Shown here in pieces: positions 44,108 through 53,313 of a stretch of 64,000 nt of DNA. The DNA comes from an uncultured Monoglobus sp. (GTDB lineage Bacteria > Bacillota > Clostridia > Monoglobales > Monoglobaceae), in NCBI GenBank assembly GCA_947625055.1, contig CANQMT010000001.1, positions 108,423 to 172,422 on the forward strand. The letters are read 5' to 3'. The notes beneath the pieces are model-generated. The model ran no database searches and was not told the DNA's origin. It saw only the letters and a list, made by a program, of their open reading frames with translations. A program made the translations under genes and the position numbers. Within the stretch, counting starts at the first letter, position 1. Every line of letters starts with the position of its first letter.

Positions 44108-47100
44108 TTATTTAGACAGCGGCTCTATTTTGTCGGCGCCGCTCCAGATAAAGGCCTTTGCAGAGCCGCCTTCGGGAACGGGGACGTCAAATCCGCCGAC
44201 GATCATGCCGTTCATGGGAATATCCGAAGAGTTCACAATGATCGTCTGCGTGCCGCTCAAAGCTCCATGTGCGTCATAAGCCGCGGCTATAACGGTCACG
44301 TTTTCGCTTTCCGGAACTGAATGCACAGCGGCCGTTACCGCGCTGATCTTTCCGTTTTCAACGATCGCCGCAGCGTCAGTGAACGGGGTGTCGGCGACAA
44401 CATGAACGTTGAAGGTGATCATCACGCCGCTGTCCGTGACCGCGGTCAGCGTTGTGTCACCGATCTTCGCGCCGTATATCCGGCCCGAGGCCATGCCGTT
44501 TGTGACCGCCGCACCGCGGGTATTGCTTATAAGCACCGATCTGTTGCCCGAAACAAAGCTCACGAGCGATGTCGTGTCCGCCGGCTCCACGCTGACCGGG
44601 ACCTCAAGCTCTGCGCCGAGCGGAAGCGTGATGTCTCCGCTTATTTCCGAATTGACCGAAGTCGCGGGCCTTCCCTCCTCCGCCTGCGTAAACGCAAGAT
44701 TGCGGATAGTGAATGTAACCTCAACTTTTGTCGGCTTCTCAATATTTTTAAAGCTCATAATATGCTTGTCTTTGTCGGTGGATATATGATCGCCGCTGAC
44801 GGCGGAACCGTCCCACGCGTTGAACGGATCGTTTGTGTCAAATATACCGCTGTCTTTGATAGCTGATTTATAATCATTCTTTGTAATCGTCAGCGGTTCA
44901 CCGTTCACCTTGATCTCGTCGTATCTGATTTCACATCTGTCCACAGGAGTTTTAAGCGCGCCGTTTGTGTCGACATCATAATCTTTAAGATAAATCGCGA
45001 CAAAATCTCTTATATCCGAAACACCGGCTTTTTTGCCCGCGTCGGAAAGATCCTTTGCAAGATCAAACTCGGCCTTATATTGTCCGTCAGAGGTTATCCG
45101 CACCGCCGGGCCCCTTTCGGTTCCCGGGTAGCTGCCGCCGTACAAAACATTAAGCGCGACGTTTATACTGCTGTCGGATGAAGCCTCGGTCACAATTACG
45201 GGAACGGTATAGGTAGTTCCGGTCTCTGCGGCGATCGTTATATATGCCGCGCCCGGTCCGGCGCCGACCACTTTGCCGAACGCGTTGACGGTGGCGACAT
45301 TCTCGTTAGATGTATAGTAGTAAAGCTTTTCGCCGTTGTCCGCCGCCGCGCCGAGATATAAATATTTATTCTGCATAAGCTCATATCCGTTTTGAGGCAC
45401 GGTTATGCTTTGAGCCGGACTTGTCGACTCTTTCGCCTTAACAATGACCTTTATCACGGCCTGCGCCTCGCCGCTCTGCGAATACGCCATCACGTTTGCC
45501 GTGCCGATCTTTACGCCTTGGATAAGTCCGTTATATGCCGTCGCGACATCATCGTTGTCGGATTTCCAGATCACAACGTCATTGTTTTCCGCGGGCTGCA
45601 CCGAAACGTTTATTTTCTCGCTTCCTCCTACCTCAATTTCAACCTTTGTCTTATCCGGAACGATTTCGGTTATCGGCGTCACTTCGGGGTTAATAACTAT
45701 ATCCTTCATGTCATACCCCATGTTCGACGAGGAAGGCTTGACAAACATTCCGCGCATCATCGCGTCGGTTATGCTCTTGAATATCGGCTTTTTGCCATCT
45801 CTGTCCCAGACTGACCAAGACGAGTCGGGGGATTGGGTCATATCGAACCAGCCCTGGTCCCACACGCAGGGAACGACCTTGGCGACTTGGCAGGCTCGGG
45901 TCACGATCTCATCAAAATACGCGCGGTCGTAATCATTAAATCCGCTCGGATTATTTTTGTTAATCTTGTTGCGGTTTCCGTATTCTCCAAGGATCATGGG
46001 ATAATTTTTAAATTTATTGCTCATTTTTCTGATCTGGTCAACAACCTCATATACTTCGCTGTATGTCCATGTCGCGTTTGTGCTGCTCTTGTAAATATGA
46101 GCGGCGAACATGAGCCTCGTGTCGGTGTTATAGTTGTCGGTCGGCATTTTGAAGGCGCTGTCCGTTCCCGCGTTGGCAAAATGCGATACGGCCGAGATCC
46201 AGCGTTTAGCGTTGTTTGAGCCTGTTGAGCGCACAACGTTGACGCATATCTGGTTGAGGTTCATGATAAGCGGAATATCATAGTTTTTGACATTCGTGTC
46301 ATTCTTATTATCCGCATCATGCGTGGTGCTTGTAAGCTCGTTGGCAGCCTCAAAAATCAAATGCTCGTCATAATCCTTGAATTTCTCGGCTATATGCCTC
46401 CACACGTTCTCATATTTCTCGTAAACATAATCAAGGTCGTCAGAACCGACGGAAAGCCATCCGTCCGCGCCGTCGTGGTGAATGTTGATTATCGCGTACA
46501 TATCAAGCTCCACGCAGTAATCAACAATGTCCTGAACACGGTTTATCCACGCGTCGTTTATGGCATATCCGTTTTCGTCGTCGATCATGTCGCCCCAAGT
46601 CACCGGAATACGAACCGTGTTAAAGCCCGCGTCATGGACCGAGCGGATCAAATCCTTTGTCGTGGCAACTGACTGCCAGATCGTCTCGCCCGGATGGAAG
46701 GCGTTGTGGCCGTCCATAGTGTTGCCGAGGTTCCAGCCGACGCCCATTTCCTTGACAGTGTCCTGCGGCGAAAGAATGCGGAAGGGCTGCGGATCTCCCG
46801 GGTCGGCGCTGTCCTTGAACAAAAGATTTGACTTCGCGGCCTCAAGATTCTTTCTCGCTGCCTCAAGCTGCGAATCCGTTGCCGACGCGTTGTTTAAAAC
46901 ACCCTCGGCGGTCGTTATCGCGCTTTGGAATGTCTTAAACGACTCATCCTGATATTTTGCGGGATCCAAGGCTTTTGAGTAATTTACCGAATACTCAAGC
47001 CAGCCCCTTTTTGTCTCGGGCAGGCCGCTCGGCTGCGATAGATAAGCGTAATCCGTCAGAGTAACAACAACTCCCTCGGGAGGCTCGATAAACGAGATGT

Positions 47101-47548
47101 TTATGCCTTGAGCGACAAAATCATCTTTGCTTCCTTTAAACGAGGCAATAACATCGGCTGTGCGCACATAGGCAGTATATACTCCGTTTTCCGAAACGGA
47201 GCCTCCTATCGTTATAAAATTATTCTGCCATCCGCTCCATTCCGTCACTTCGTAGGGCTGCAGGGTGAACAAATCGGCATCATCGGGAACAGAGCCCGTA
47301 ACCGTGTATGTCACCTTGATATAGTCTGACGTCAAAAACTCCTTTGTCGTCATACTTTGTATATAGCCGTCAAAGCTCCCGTCCTCGCGCGGCTTTAAAT
47401 CGGTTGTGCTTATTTGCTTTTCAATAACGCTTGTTTCATTAAGCCCCGAAATGTCGGGCGCCTCCGCGGCGCTTACCGAGGCTATGCCGACAAGCGGCAG
47501 AACCATCGCGCAGATGATCATAAGCGCAAGAATTCTTTTGATTCTCAT
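44108..47548 (-). CDS. secreted GH5 endoglucanase-type enzyme with FIVAR and Big_2 domains
   Basis: An 1146-residue exported protein: signal peptide (to ~28), a beta-sandwich region probably carbohydrate-binding (~30-185), a FIVAR-like helical segment (~200-245), a GH5 catalytic domain (~255-600; GWNLGNT, NTVRIPVTWG, INIHHDG, acid/base Glu404 in EAANELT, nucleophile Glu522 in ILGEYGNR), two Big_2 domains (~625-715 and ~730-800), another beta-domain (~810-960), a third Ig-like segment and a C-terminal module (~1080-1146) like the N-terminal modules of two other secreted proteins here. No dockerin or LPXTG anchor is seen, so it is probably released or held by its C-terminus. Substrate: beta-1,4-glucan or related. 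Confidence 0.93.
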   Translation of the reverse strand: MRIKRILALMIICAMVLPLVGIASVSAAEAPDISGLNETSVIEKQISTTDLKPREDGSFDGYIQSMTTKEFLTSDYIKVTYTVTGSVPDDADLFTLQPYEVTEWSGWQNNFITIGGSVSENGVYTAYVRTADVIASFKGSKDDFVAQGINISFIEPPEGVVVTLTDYAYLSQPSGLPETKRGWLEYSVNYSKALDPAKYQDESFKTFQSAITTAEGVLNNASATDSQLEAARKNLEAAKSNLLFKDSADPGDPQPFRILSPQDTVKEMGVGWNLGNTMDGHNAFHPGETIWQSVATTKDLIRSVHDAGFNTVRIPVTWGDMIDDENGYAINDAWINRVQDIVDYCVELDMYAIINIHHDGADGWLSVGSDDLDYVYEKYENVWRHIAEKFKDYDEHLIFEAANELTSTTHDADNKNDTNVKNYDIPLIMNLNQICVNVVRSTGSNNAKRWISAVSHFANAGTDSAFKMPTDNYNTDTRLMFAAHIYKSSTNATWTYSEVYEVVDQIRKMSNKFKNYPMILGEYGNRNKINKNNPSGFNDYDRAYFDEIVTRACQVAKVVPCVWDQGWFDMTQSPDSSWSVWDRDGKKPIFKSITDAMMRGMFVKPSSSNMGYDMKDIVINPEVTPITEIVPDKTKVEIEVGGSEKINVSVQPAENNDVVIWKSDNDDVATAYNGLIQGVKIGTANVMAYSQSGEAQAVIKVIVKAKESTSPAQSITVPQNGYELMQNKYLYLGAAADNGEKLYYYTSNENVATVNAFGKVVGAGPGAAYITIAAETGTTYTVPVIVTEASSDSSINVALNVLYGGSYPGTERGPAVRITSDGQYKAEFDLAKDLSDAGKKAGVSDIRDFVAIYLKDYDVDTNGALKTPVDRCEIRYDEIKVNGEPLTITKNDYKSAIKDSGIFDTNDPFNAWDGSAVSGDHISTDKDKHIMSFKNIEKPTKVEVTFTIRNLAFTQAEEGRPATSVNSEISGDITLPLGAELEVPVSVEPADTTSLVSFVSGNRSVLISNTRGAAVTNGMASGRIYGAKIGDTTLTAVTDSGVMITFNVHVVADTPFTDAAAIVENGKISAVTAAVHSVPESENVTVIAAAYDAHGALSGTQTIIVNSSDIPMNGMIVGGFDVPVPEGGSAKAFIWSGADKIEPLSK

Positions 47549-47552
47549 AAAT

Positions 47553-47651
47553 CTACCTCCATTGTATTATAATAATCTCAAATTCGTCTTTTTCTGTTAC
47601 TTCGCTGTGATTCATTGTTATTCCGTTGACCGTTGAATAATAATAGCTCAT
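47553..47651 (-). CDS. possible 32-residue leader ORF upstream of the cellulase gene
   Basis: ATG at 47651 with AAGGAG ~11 bases upstream opens a 32-residue frame (MSYYYSTVNG...) that stops at 47553-47555, four bases before the cellulase ATG. The cellulase ribosome binding site (GGAGG) is in the last two codons of this frame. A ribosome on the leader would therefore end on the cellulase start, which suggests translational coupling. No homologue is recognised; the small size leaves it uncertain. Confidence 0.45.
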   Translation of the reverse strand: MSYYYSTVNGITMNHSEVTEKDEFEIIIIQWR

Positions 47652-47833
47652 ATTATCACGCTCCTTATCACTATTTTACTAAAAATTTGTCTGAAATTCA
47701 AGTAGTTTTTGCATTTTATTTGCCTTAATTAAAATTCAAAAAAATTTTAAAAAAATATTGCATTTTCTGTAATGTTAATGTAAACTATATTTAAGTATGT
47801 ATAAAATTAACTAAAGCGAGGAGACTGAATTTT

Positions 47834-49093
47834 ATGAAGGTATTGGTTATCGGCGGCGGCGGCAGAGAACACGCGATCGTCTGGAAGCTCGCGCAGAGCG
47901 ATAAGGTCGACAGGATCTACTGCGCTCCGGGCAACGGCGGCATATCAGAGCTGGCCGAGTGCGTGGACATCGGAGTTATGGATTTTGATAAGCAGACCGC
48001 TTTCGCCAAGGAAAATAATATCGACCTGACGGTAGTCGCTCCCGACGATCCGCTGGCCGCGGGCGCCGTTGACGCGTTTGAGGCGGCGGGTCTTAAAGCG
48101 TTCGGCCCGAACAAGGCGGCGGCGATAATCGAGGGCAGCAAGGCTTTTTCCAAGGATCTGATGAAAAAATACGGCATACCCACGGCGGCTTATGAGATTT
48201 TCGACTCAAGCTCCGCGGCGATAGATTACATAAAATCACGGAACCAATTCCCTGTCGTTGTAAAGGCGGACGGGCTCGCGCTCGGCAAGGGCGTTATAAT
48301 CGCCAAAAGCCTTGAGGAGGCCGAGACTGCCGTTCACGACATTATGGACGACAAGATCTTCGGCGCGGCGGGCGGCAAGGTCGTTATCGAGGAATTCCTG
48401 ACCGGGCCCGAGATCTCGGTGCTCGCGTTCACCGACGGAAAGACGATGAAGCCTATGGTCTCGGCGCAGGATCACAAGCGCGCCTATGACAACGACGAGG
48501 GCCCCAACACCGGCGGAATGGGCACATTCTCACCCAGCCGCGTTTACACCTGCGAGGTGGCCGACGAGTGCATGAACAACATTTTTCTTCCCACAATGAA
48601 TGCCATGAACGCTGAGGGCAGGACGTTCAAAGGCGTGCTCTACTTCGGTTTGATGAAAACGGCGGACGGCGTTAAGGTCATTGAGTACAACTGCCGCTTC
48701 GGAGACCCCGAAACGCAGGTCGTGCTGCCGAGGCTCAAGACCGATCTGTTTGACATAATGAGCGCGGTCGTTGACGAAAGGCTCAGCGATATCGAGATCG
48801 AGTGGTCGGACGAGGCCTGCGTCTGCGTCGTTATGGCATCCGGCGGCTATCCTAAGCCATATCAAAAGGGATATAAGATCGACGGCATCAAGCAGGCCGA
48901 GAGTTTAGGAGCGACCGTGTTCCACGCGGGAACGAAGCTCGACGGCGCCGACGTGCTGACAAACGGCGGCAGGGTCCTGGGCGTCACCGCGATGGGCGAA
49001 ACGCTTGACGAGGCGATTAAAAAAGCCTACGGATATGTGGACGTTATTCATTTTAAGGACGCCCACTTCAGACATGACATAGGAATTAAATAA
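47834..49093 (+). CDS. purD: phosphoribosylamine-glycine ligase
   Basis: This 419-residue ATP-grasp enzyme joins phosphoribosylamine and glycine in purine synthesis. Typical features: the opening VLVIGGGGREHAIVWKLAQS, CAPGNGGI, PVVVKADGLALGKGV, GPEISVLAFTDGKT and the active-site QDHKRAYDNDEGPNTGGMGTF, and the RFGDPETQ near the C-terminus. Other pur genes are not adjacent; carB follows 43 bp downstream on the same strand, so purine and pyrimidine/arginine steps share a unit here. Confidence 0.97.
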   Translation: MKVLVIGGGGREHAIVWKLAQSDKVDRIYCAPGNGGISELAECVDIGVMDFDKQTAFAKENNIDLTVVAPDDPLAAGAVDAFEAAGLKAFGPNKAAAIIEGSKAFSKDLMKKYGIPTAAYEIFDSSSAAIDYIKSRNQFPVVVKADGLALGKGVIIAKSLEEAETAVHDIMDDKIFGAAGGKVVIEEFLTGPEISVLAFTDGKTMKPMVSAQDHKRAYDNDEGPNTGGMGTFSPSRVYTCEVADECMNNIFLPTMNAMNAEGRTFKGVLYFGLMKTADGVKVIEYNCRFGDPETQVVLPRLKTDLFDIMSAVVDERLSDIEIEWSDEACVCVVMASGGYPKPYQKGYKIDGIKQAESLGATVFHAGTKLDGADVLTNGGRVLGVTAMGETLDEAIKKAYGYVDVIHFKDAHFRHDIGIK

Positions 49094-49136
49094 ATTTGCA
49101 TAATCAAATATATTTGCATAAAGGAGAAAGCTGAAT

Positions 49137-52100
49137 ATGGAAAATCTTAAAAAACGTGATGATATACATAAGGTGCTGATTATCGGCTCGGGCCCGATCA
49201 TTATCGGACAAGCCTGCGAGTTCGACTATTCGGGAACCCAGGCATGCAAGGCGCTGAGAAAGCTCGGCTACGAGATCGTTTTGGTCAACTCGAACCCCGC
49301 CACGATCATGACCGACCCCGAGACGGCTGATGTGACCTATATCGAACCCCTCAACCTCGAGCGGCTCACGCAGATAATCGAAAAAGAGCGCCCCGACGCG
49401 CTGCTGCCGAACCTCGGCGGTCAGTCGGGCCTCAACCTCTGCTCCGAGCTCGCCAAGGCCGGCGTGCTTGACAAGTACGGCGTTCAGGTCATAGGCGTTC
49501 AGGTGGACGCGATCGACCGCGGCGAGGACAGGATAGAGTTTAAGAACACGATGAATTCCCTCGGCATAGAGATGGCGCGCAGCGAGGTCGCCTACTCTGT
49601 TGACGAGGCGCTCAAGATCGCCGACGAGCTCGGCTATCCCGTCGTTTTAAGGCCCGCCTACACCATGGGCGGCGCGGGCGGCGGCCTTGTCTATAACACC
49701 GAGGAGCTCAAGGTCGTGTGCGAGCGCGGCCTTCAGGCCAGCCTGGTCGGACAGGTACTTGTCGAGGAGTCGGTCCTCGGCTGGGAGGAGCTTGAACTTG
49801 AGGTCGTGCGCGACGCGGCGGGCAACATGATAACCGTCTGCTTTATCGAGAATATTGACCCGCTCGGCGTTCACACGGGCGACTCGTTCTGCTCCGCGCC
49901 GATGCTGACCATTCCCGAGGACGTGCAGGCCGAGCTCCAGCGGCAGGCCTACAAGATCGTCGAGGCCATTCAGGTCATCGGCGGCACCAACGTGCAGTTT
50001 GCGCGCAACCCCGAGGACGGCAGGATCATCGTTATCGAGATCAACCCCAGAACGTCGCGCTCATCGGCCCTCGCCTCAAAGGCGACCGGCTTCCCGATCG
50101 CACTCGTTTCAGCAATGCTCGCCTCGGGCCTCAACCTCAGCGACATTCCCTGCGGAAAATACGGCACTCTTGACAAATACTACCCCGACGGCGACTATGT
50201 TGTGATCAAGTTCGCGCGCTGGGCGTTTGAAAAGTTCAAAGGCGCCGAGGATAAGCTGGGCACGCAGATGCGCGCCGTGGGCGAGGTCATGAGCATAGGC
50301 AAGACCTACAAAGAAGCTTTCCAGAAGGCCATCCGCAGCCTTGAGATCGGCAGATACGGTCTCGGCGGCGCGAAGGACTTCAGCGAAAAGTCCAAAGAGC
50401 AGCTCCTTAAAATGCTCAAAACTCCCACCAGCGAGCGCCAGTTCATCATGTACGAAGCGCTGCGCAAGGGCGCGGAGGTCGAGGAAATATACCAAATCAC
50501 AAAAATCAAGCATTATTTTATCGAGCAGATGAAAGAGCTTGTTGAGGAAGAGGAAAGCCTCAAACAGTATAAGGGCAGCGTTCCCCCGACAGATGTTCTC
50601 GGAACCGCCAAGAAGGACGGCTTCTCCGACAGATATTTGAGCGAGCTTCTTGATGTGCCCGAGGAAAATATAAGAAACGCAAGGATCGCCGCGGGCATCA
50701 CCGAGGCTTGGGAGGGCGTCCACGTCAGCGGCACGCAGGATTCGGCCTACTATTACTCATCCTACAACATGAAGGACGAGAGCAAGGTGAACACCGACAA
50801 GCCCAAGATCATGATCTTGGGCGGCGGCCCAAACAGGATCGGACAGGGCATCGAGTTTGACTACTGCTGCGTTCACGCGGCGATAGCGCTCAAGAAGCTC
50901 GGCTTTGAGACGATCATAGTCAACTGCAACCCCGAAACGGTCTCTACCGACTATGACACCTCAGACAAGCTGTATTTTGAGCCGCTGACACTTGAGGACG
51001 TTCTGAGCATACACGAAAAGGAAAAGCCGGTCGGCGTTATCGCACAGTTCGGCGGCCAGACGCCGCTCAACTTAGCGGCAGAGCTCAAGAAAAACGGCGT
51101 TAACATACTCGGCACCACGCCCGAGACAATTGACCTCGCCGAGGACAGAGACCTCTTCCGCGAGATGATGGACAAGCTCGGGATCCCGATGCCCCAGTCG
51201 GGCATGGCCGTCAACGTTGACGAGGCCATCGCGATCGCCGAGGAGATCGGCTATCCGGTCATGGTGCGCCCCTCCTACGTTCTGGGCGGACGCGGCATGG
51301 AGGTCGTTCACGACGAGGAGAGCCTGCGCGTCTACATGGCGGCGGCGGTCGGCGTGACGCCCGACAGACCGATACTGATCGACAGGTTCCTGAACCACGC
51401 CACCGAGTGCGAGGCCGACGCGATCAGTGACGGCGAGAACGTGTTCGTGCCCGCGGTCATGGAGCATATCGAGCTCGCCGGAATACACTCGGGCGACTCG
51501 GCCTGCATACTGCCGTCGATGAACATTCCCGAAAAGCATGTAAGCACTATAAAAGAATACACGAGAAAAATCGCGAGAGAGATGAACGTGCGCGGACTGA
51601 TGAACATGCAGTACGCGATCGAGAACGACAAGGTTTACGTTCTCGAGGCCAACCCGAGAGCGTCAAGGACCGTGCCGCTGGTTTCAAAGGTGTGCAACAT
51701 ACGCATGGTTCCGCTCGCGACCGACATCATAACCTCGCCTCTGACCGGCAGAAAGTCGCCGATCACCGATCTTAAAGAAAAGAAGATACCGCACTATGGC
51801 GTTAAAGAGGCCGTGTTCCCGTTCAATATGTTCCAGGAGGTCGACCCGGTGCTCGGCCCCGAGATGCGCTCGACTGGCGAGGTCCTCGGCATGGCCCCGA
51901 CTTTCGGCGAAGCCTTCCTCAAGGCGCAGGAAGCCACACAGATCAAGTTCCCCACAAGCGGCAAGGTGCTGATCAGCGTCAACGACCGCGACAAAGACGA
52001 GCTCGTCGAGGTCGCACAGGGCTTTAAGGACTGCGGATTTGAAATTCTGGCCACCGAGGGCACCGGAAAGATGCTCAAGGACAACGGCATAGACGTAAAA

Positions 52101-52367
52101 ATCGTCGCCAAGCTCGGCGAGGGCCGCCCCAACGTCCTCGACGTGATAACAAACGGCGAGGTCAACATAGTCATCAACACTCCCACTGATAAGAAGGGAG
52201 CCGCCGACGACAGCTACATCAGAAAGGGCGTCATAAAGGGCAGGATCTCCTACGTCACCACAATGGCCGAGGCCAAAGCCGCTATAGCGGGCCTCAAAAC
52301 CATGAAGGACGCGACCGGAGACGTGAAATCCCTGCAGGAGCTCCACGCCGAGATCACCGAAGAATAG
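49137..52367 (+). CDS. carB: carbamoyl phosphate synthase, large subunit
   Basis: A full-length 1076-residue protein with two homologous ATP-grasp halves (N-terminal GSGPIIIGQACEFDYSGTQ, repeated as GGGPNRIGQGIEFDY about residue 565) and a C-terminal MGS-like regulatory domain (~930-1070). It makes carbamoyl phosphate from ammonia released by CarA, bicarbonate and 2 ATP, for arginine and pyrimidines. No carA is in the window, which is unusual since they are normally adjacent. AAAGGAG precedes the start; a strong terminator follows. Confidence 0.98.
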   Translation: MENLKKRDDIHKVLIIGSGPIIIGQACEFDYSGTQACKALRKLGYEIVLVNSNPATIMTDPETADVTYIEPLNLERLTQIIEKERPDALLPNLGGQSGLNLCSELAKAGVLDKYGVQVIGVQVDAIDRGEDRIEFKNTMNSLGIEMARSEVAYSVDEALKIADELGYPVVLRPAYTMGGAGGGLVYNTEELKVVCERGLQASLVGQVLVEESVLGWEELELEVVRDAAGNMITVCFIENIDPLGVHTGDSFCSAPMLTIPEDVQAELQRQAYKIVEAIQVIGGTNVQFARNPEDGRIIVIEINPRTSRSSALASKATGFPIALVSAMLASGLNLSDIPCGKYGTLDKYYPDGDYVVIKFARWAFEKFKGAEDKLGTQMRAVGEVMSIGKTYKEAFQKAIRSLEIGRYGLGGAKDFSEKSKEQLLKMLKTPTSERQFIMYEALRKGAEVEEIYQITKIKHYFIEQMKELVEEEESLKQYKGSVPPTDVLGTAKKDGFSDRYLSELLDVPEENIRNARIAAGITEAWEGVHVSGTQDSAYYYSSYNMKDESKVNTDKPKIMILGGGPNRIGQGIEFDYCCVHAAIALKKLGFETIIVNCNPETVSTDYDTSDKLYFEPLTLEDVLSIHEKEKPVGVIAQFGGQTPLNLAAELKKNGVNILGTTPETIDLAEDRDLFREMMDKLGIPMPQSGMAVNVDEAIAIAEEIGYPVMVRPSYVLGGRGMEVVHDEESLRVYMAAAVGVTPDRPILIDRFLNHATECEADAISDGENVFVPAVMEHIELAGIHSGDSACILPSMNIPEKHVSTIKEYTRKIAREMNVRGLMNMQYAIENDKVYVLEANPRASRTVPLVSKVCNIRMVPLATDIITSPLTGRKSPITDLKEKKIPHYGVKEAVFPFNMFQEVDPVLGPEMRSTGEVLGMAPTFGEAFLKAQEATQIKFPTSGKVLISVNDRDKDELVEVAQGFKDCGFEILATEGTGKMLKDNGIDVKIVAKLGEGRPNVLDVITNGEVNIVINTPTDKKGAADDSYIRKGVIKGRISYVTTMAEAKAAIAGLKTMKDATGDVKSLQELHAEITEE

Positions 52368-52372
52368 CACAA

Positions 52373-52398
52373 AAGCCCCGCGGATTTCCGCGGGGCTT
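52373..52398 (+). terminator. terminator of purD-carB
   Basis: An 11-bp GC-rich stem (52373-52383 with 52388-52398), 4-base loop, 5 bp after the carB stop. Confidence 0.9.
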
Positions 52399-52412
52399 TA
52401 ATATTAAAATTA

Positions 52413-52823
52413 TTATACATCGATCCTTATCCACCAACCGCCCCTGTTTCTAAATCCGTTCCTTTTCATAAACGGTTCCAAAACAACAACCTGTCCTTCG
52501 GATGACGTGTCAACACCCTCGGATCGCAAAATTTCAAAAATTCTGTAACGCAGTTTATCTGCCAAAGCAAACCAAGACTCTGTTAATTGGACAGCATTTT
52601 CATATTCTTTTGTGCCTTTTTCAAAATCATATTCGTTATCCGCAACCCACTGAGTTCTGTTTTGAAATGCAGCAAACAAACCCGCTAAATCCGATTCTGT
52701 ATTGATATAATCAATAGTTTCTTCAGCGATTTCAGGAGTTAATCCATGAATTGGATCTTCGCACATCGAAAATCTTTCAGCATTATCTATTATTTGTTCA
52801 ATTGAAATTTTCATAGTAAACAT
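52413..52823 (-). CDS. hypothetical protein at the edge of the defence island
   Basis: A 136-residue acidic, mostly helical protein (IEQIIDNAERFSMCEDPIHGLTPEIAEETIDYINTE), ending in GFRNRGGWWIRIDV. No family is recognised. It resembles small immunity-type or uncharacterised soluble proteins in size and charge only. The start region has no good ribosome binding site (ATG at 52823 or 52814), so the exact start is uncertain. Base composition is AT-richer than carB next door. Confidence 0.6.
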   Translation of the reverse strand: MFTMKISIEQIIDNAERFSMCEDPIHGLTPEIAEETIDYINTESDLAGLFAAFQNRTQWVADNEYDFEKGTKEYENAVQLTESWFALADKLRYRIFEILRSEGVDTSSEGQVVVLEPFMKRNGFRNRGGWWIRIDV

Positions 52824-52894
52824 AATTACTTATTTTGACAAAACGGTACATAATATTGTGGATTGTATAAGCACCTCATTTTATGTTAAAATGA

Positions 52895-53260
52895 TCAATA
52901 CCATGCGACTGTGCCCTTTTCCGGAATATTGCCGGTTTCTGCTTCTTCTTTGAGCCTGCGGATAACATGATCGGCGTAAAAATACCATTCGCGCTCCTTA
53001 TTCGCTGTCGGCAGCCCATCATCGGTCAAAGGCGCTGCTCCGCGTTCTTTGCGCATCTCATTTATCGCGTTCCGCAATTCATTCAATTCATCGGCAGCGG
53101 CTGTGCACTTAAAATCCATCTCCGCGGGAACATCAACGGTCATATCTCCGGTTTTGAGATCAACACTGATAATACCGCCCGTTTTTTTCCGATCATCTTC
53201 CGGATAATATTTATATACTGCCTTATTTTTATCATTTTTCTCTATAAAAAATTTTACCAT
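52895..53260 (-). CDS. hypothetical protein downstream of the restriction-modification gene
   Basis: A 121-residue charged protein: a beta-rich N-terminus (YKYYPEDDRKKTGGIISVDLKTGDMTVDVP) and a helical C-terminus (LRNAINEMRKERGAAP; ADHVIRRLKEEAETG). Not recognised. It has a modest AGAGGTTTTAGGT site before the ATG and lies 53 bp after the large restriction-modification gene on the same strand, so it may be part of that unit. Confidence 0.6.
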   Translation of the reverse strand: MVKFFIEKNDKNKAVYKYYPEDDRKKTGGIISVDLKTGDMTVDVPAEMDFKCTAAADELNELRNAINEMRKERGAAPLTDDGLPTANKEREWYFYADHVIRRLKEEAETGNIPEKGTVAWY

Positions 53261-53313
53261 ATTACCTAAAACCTCTTTTGATAAATTCCGCCGAGCTTTT
53301 CCTTATATGACAT

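Noticed and set aside
44108..47548. Cellulosome component
   Set aside because: The GH5 protein has no dockerin repeats and no cohesin gene is in the window; Big_2 domains and a shared terminal module argue for another mode of surface retention.
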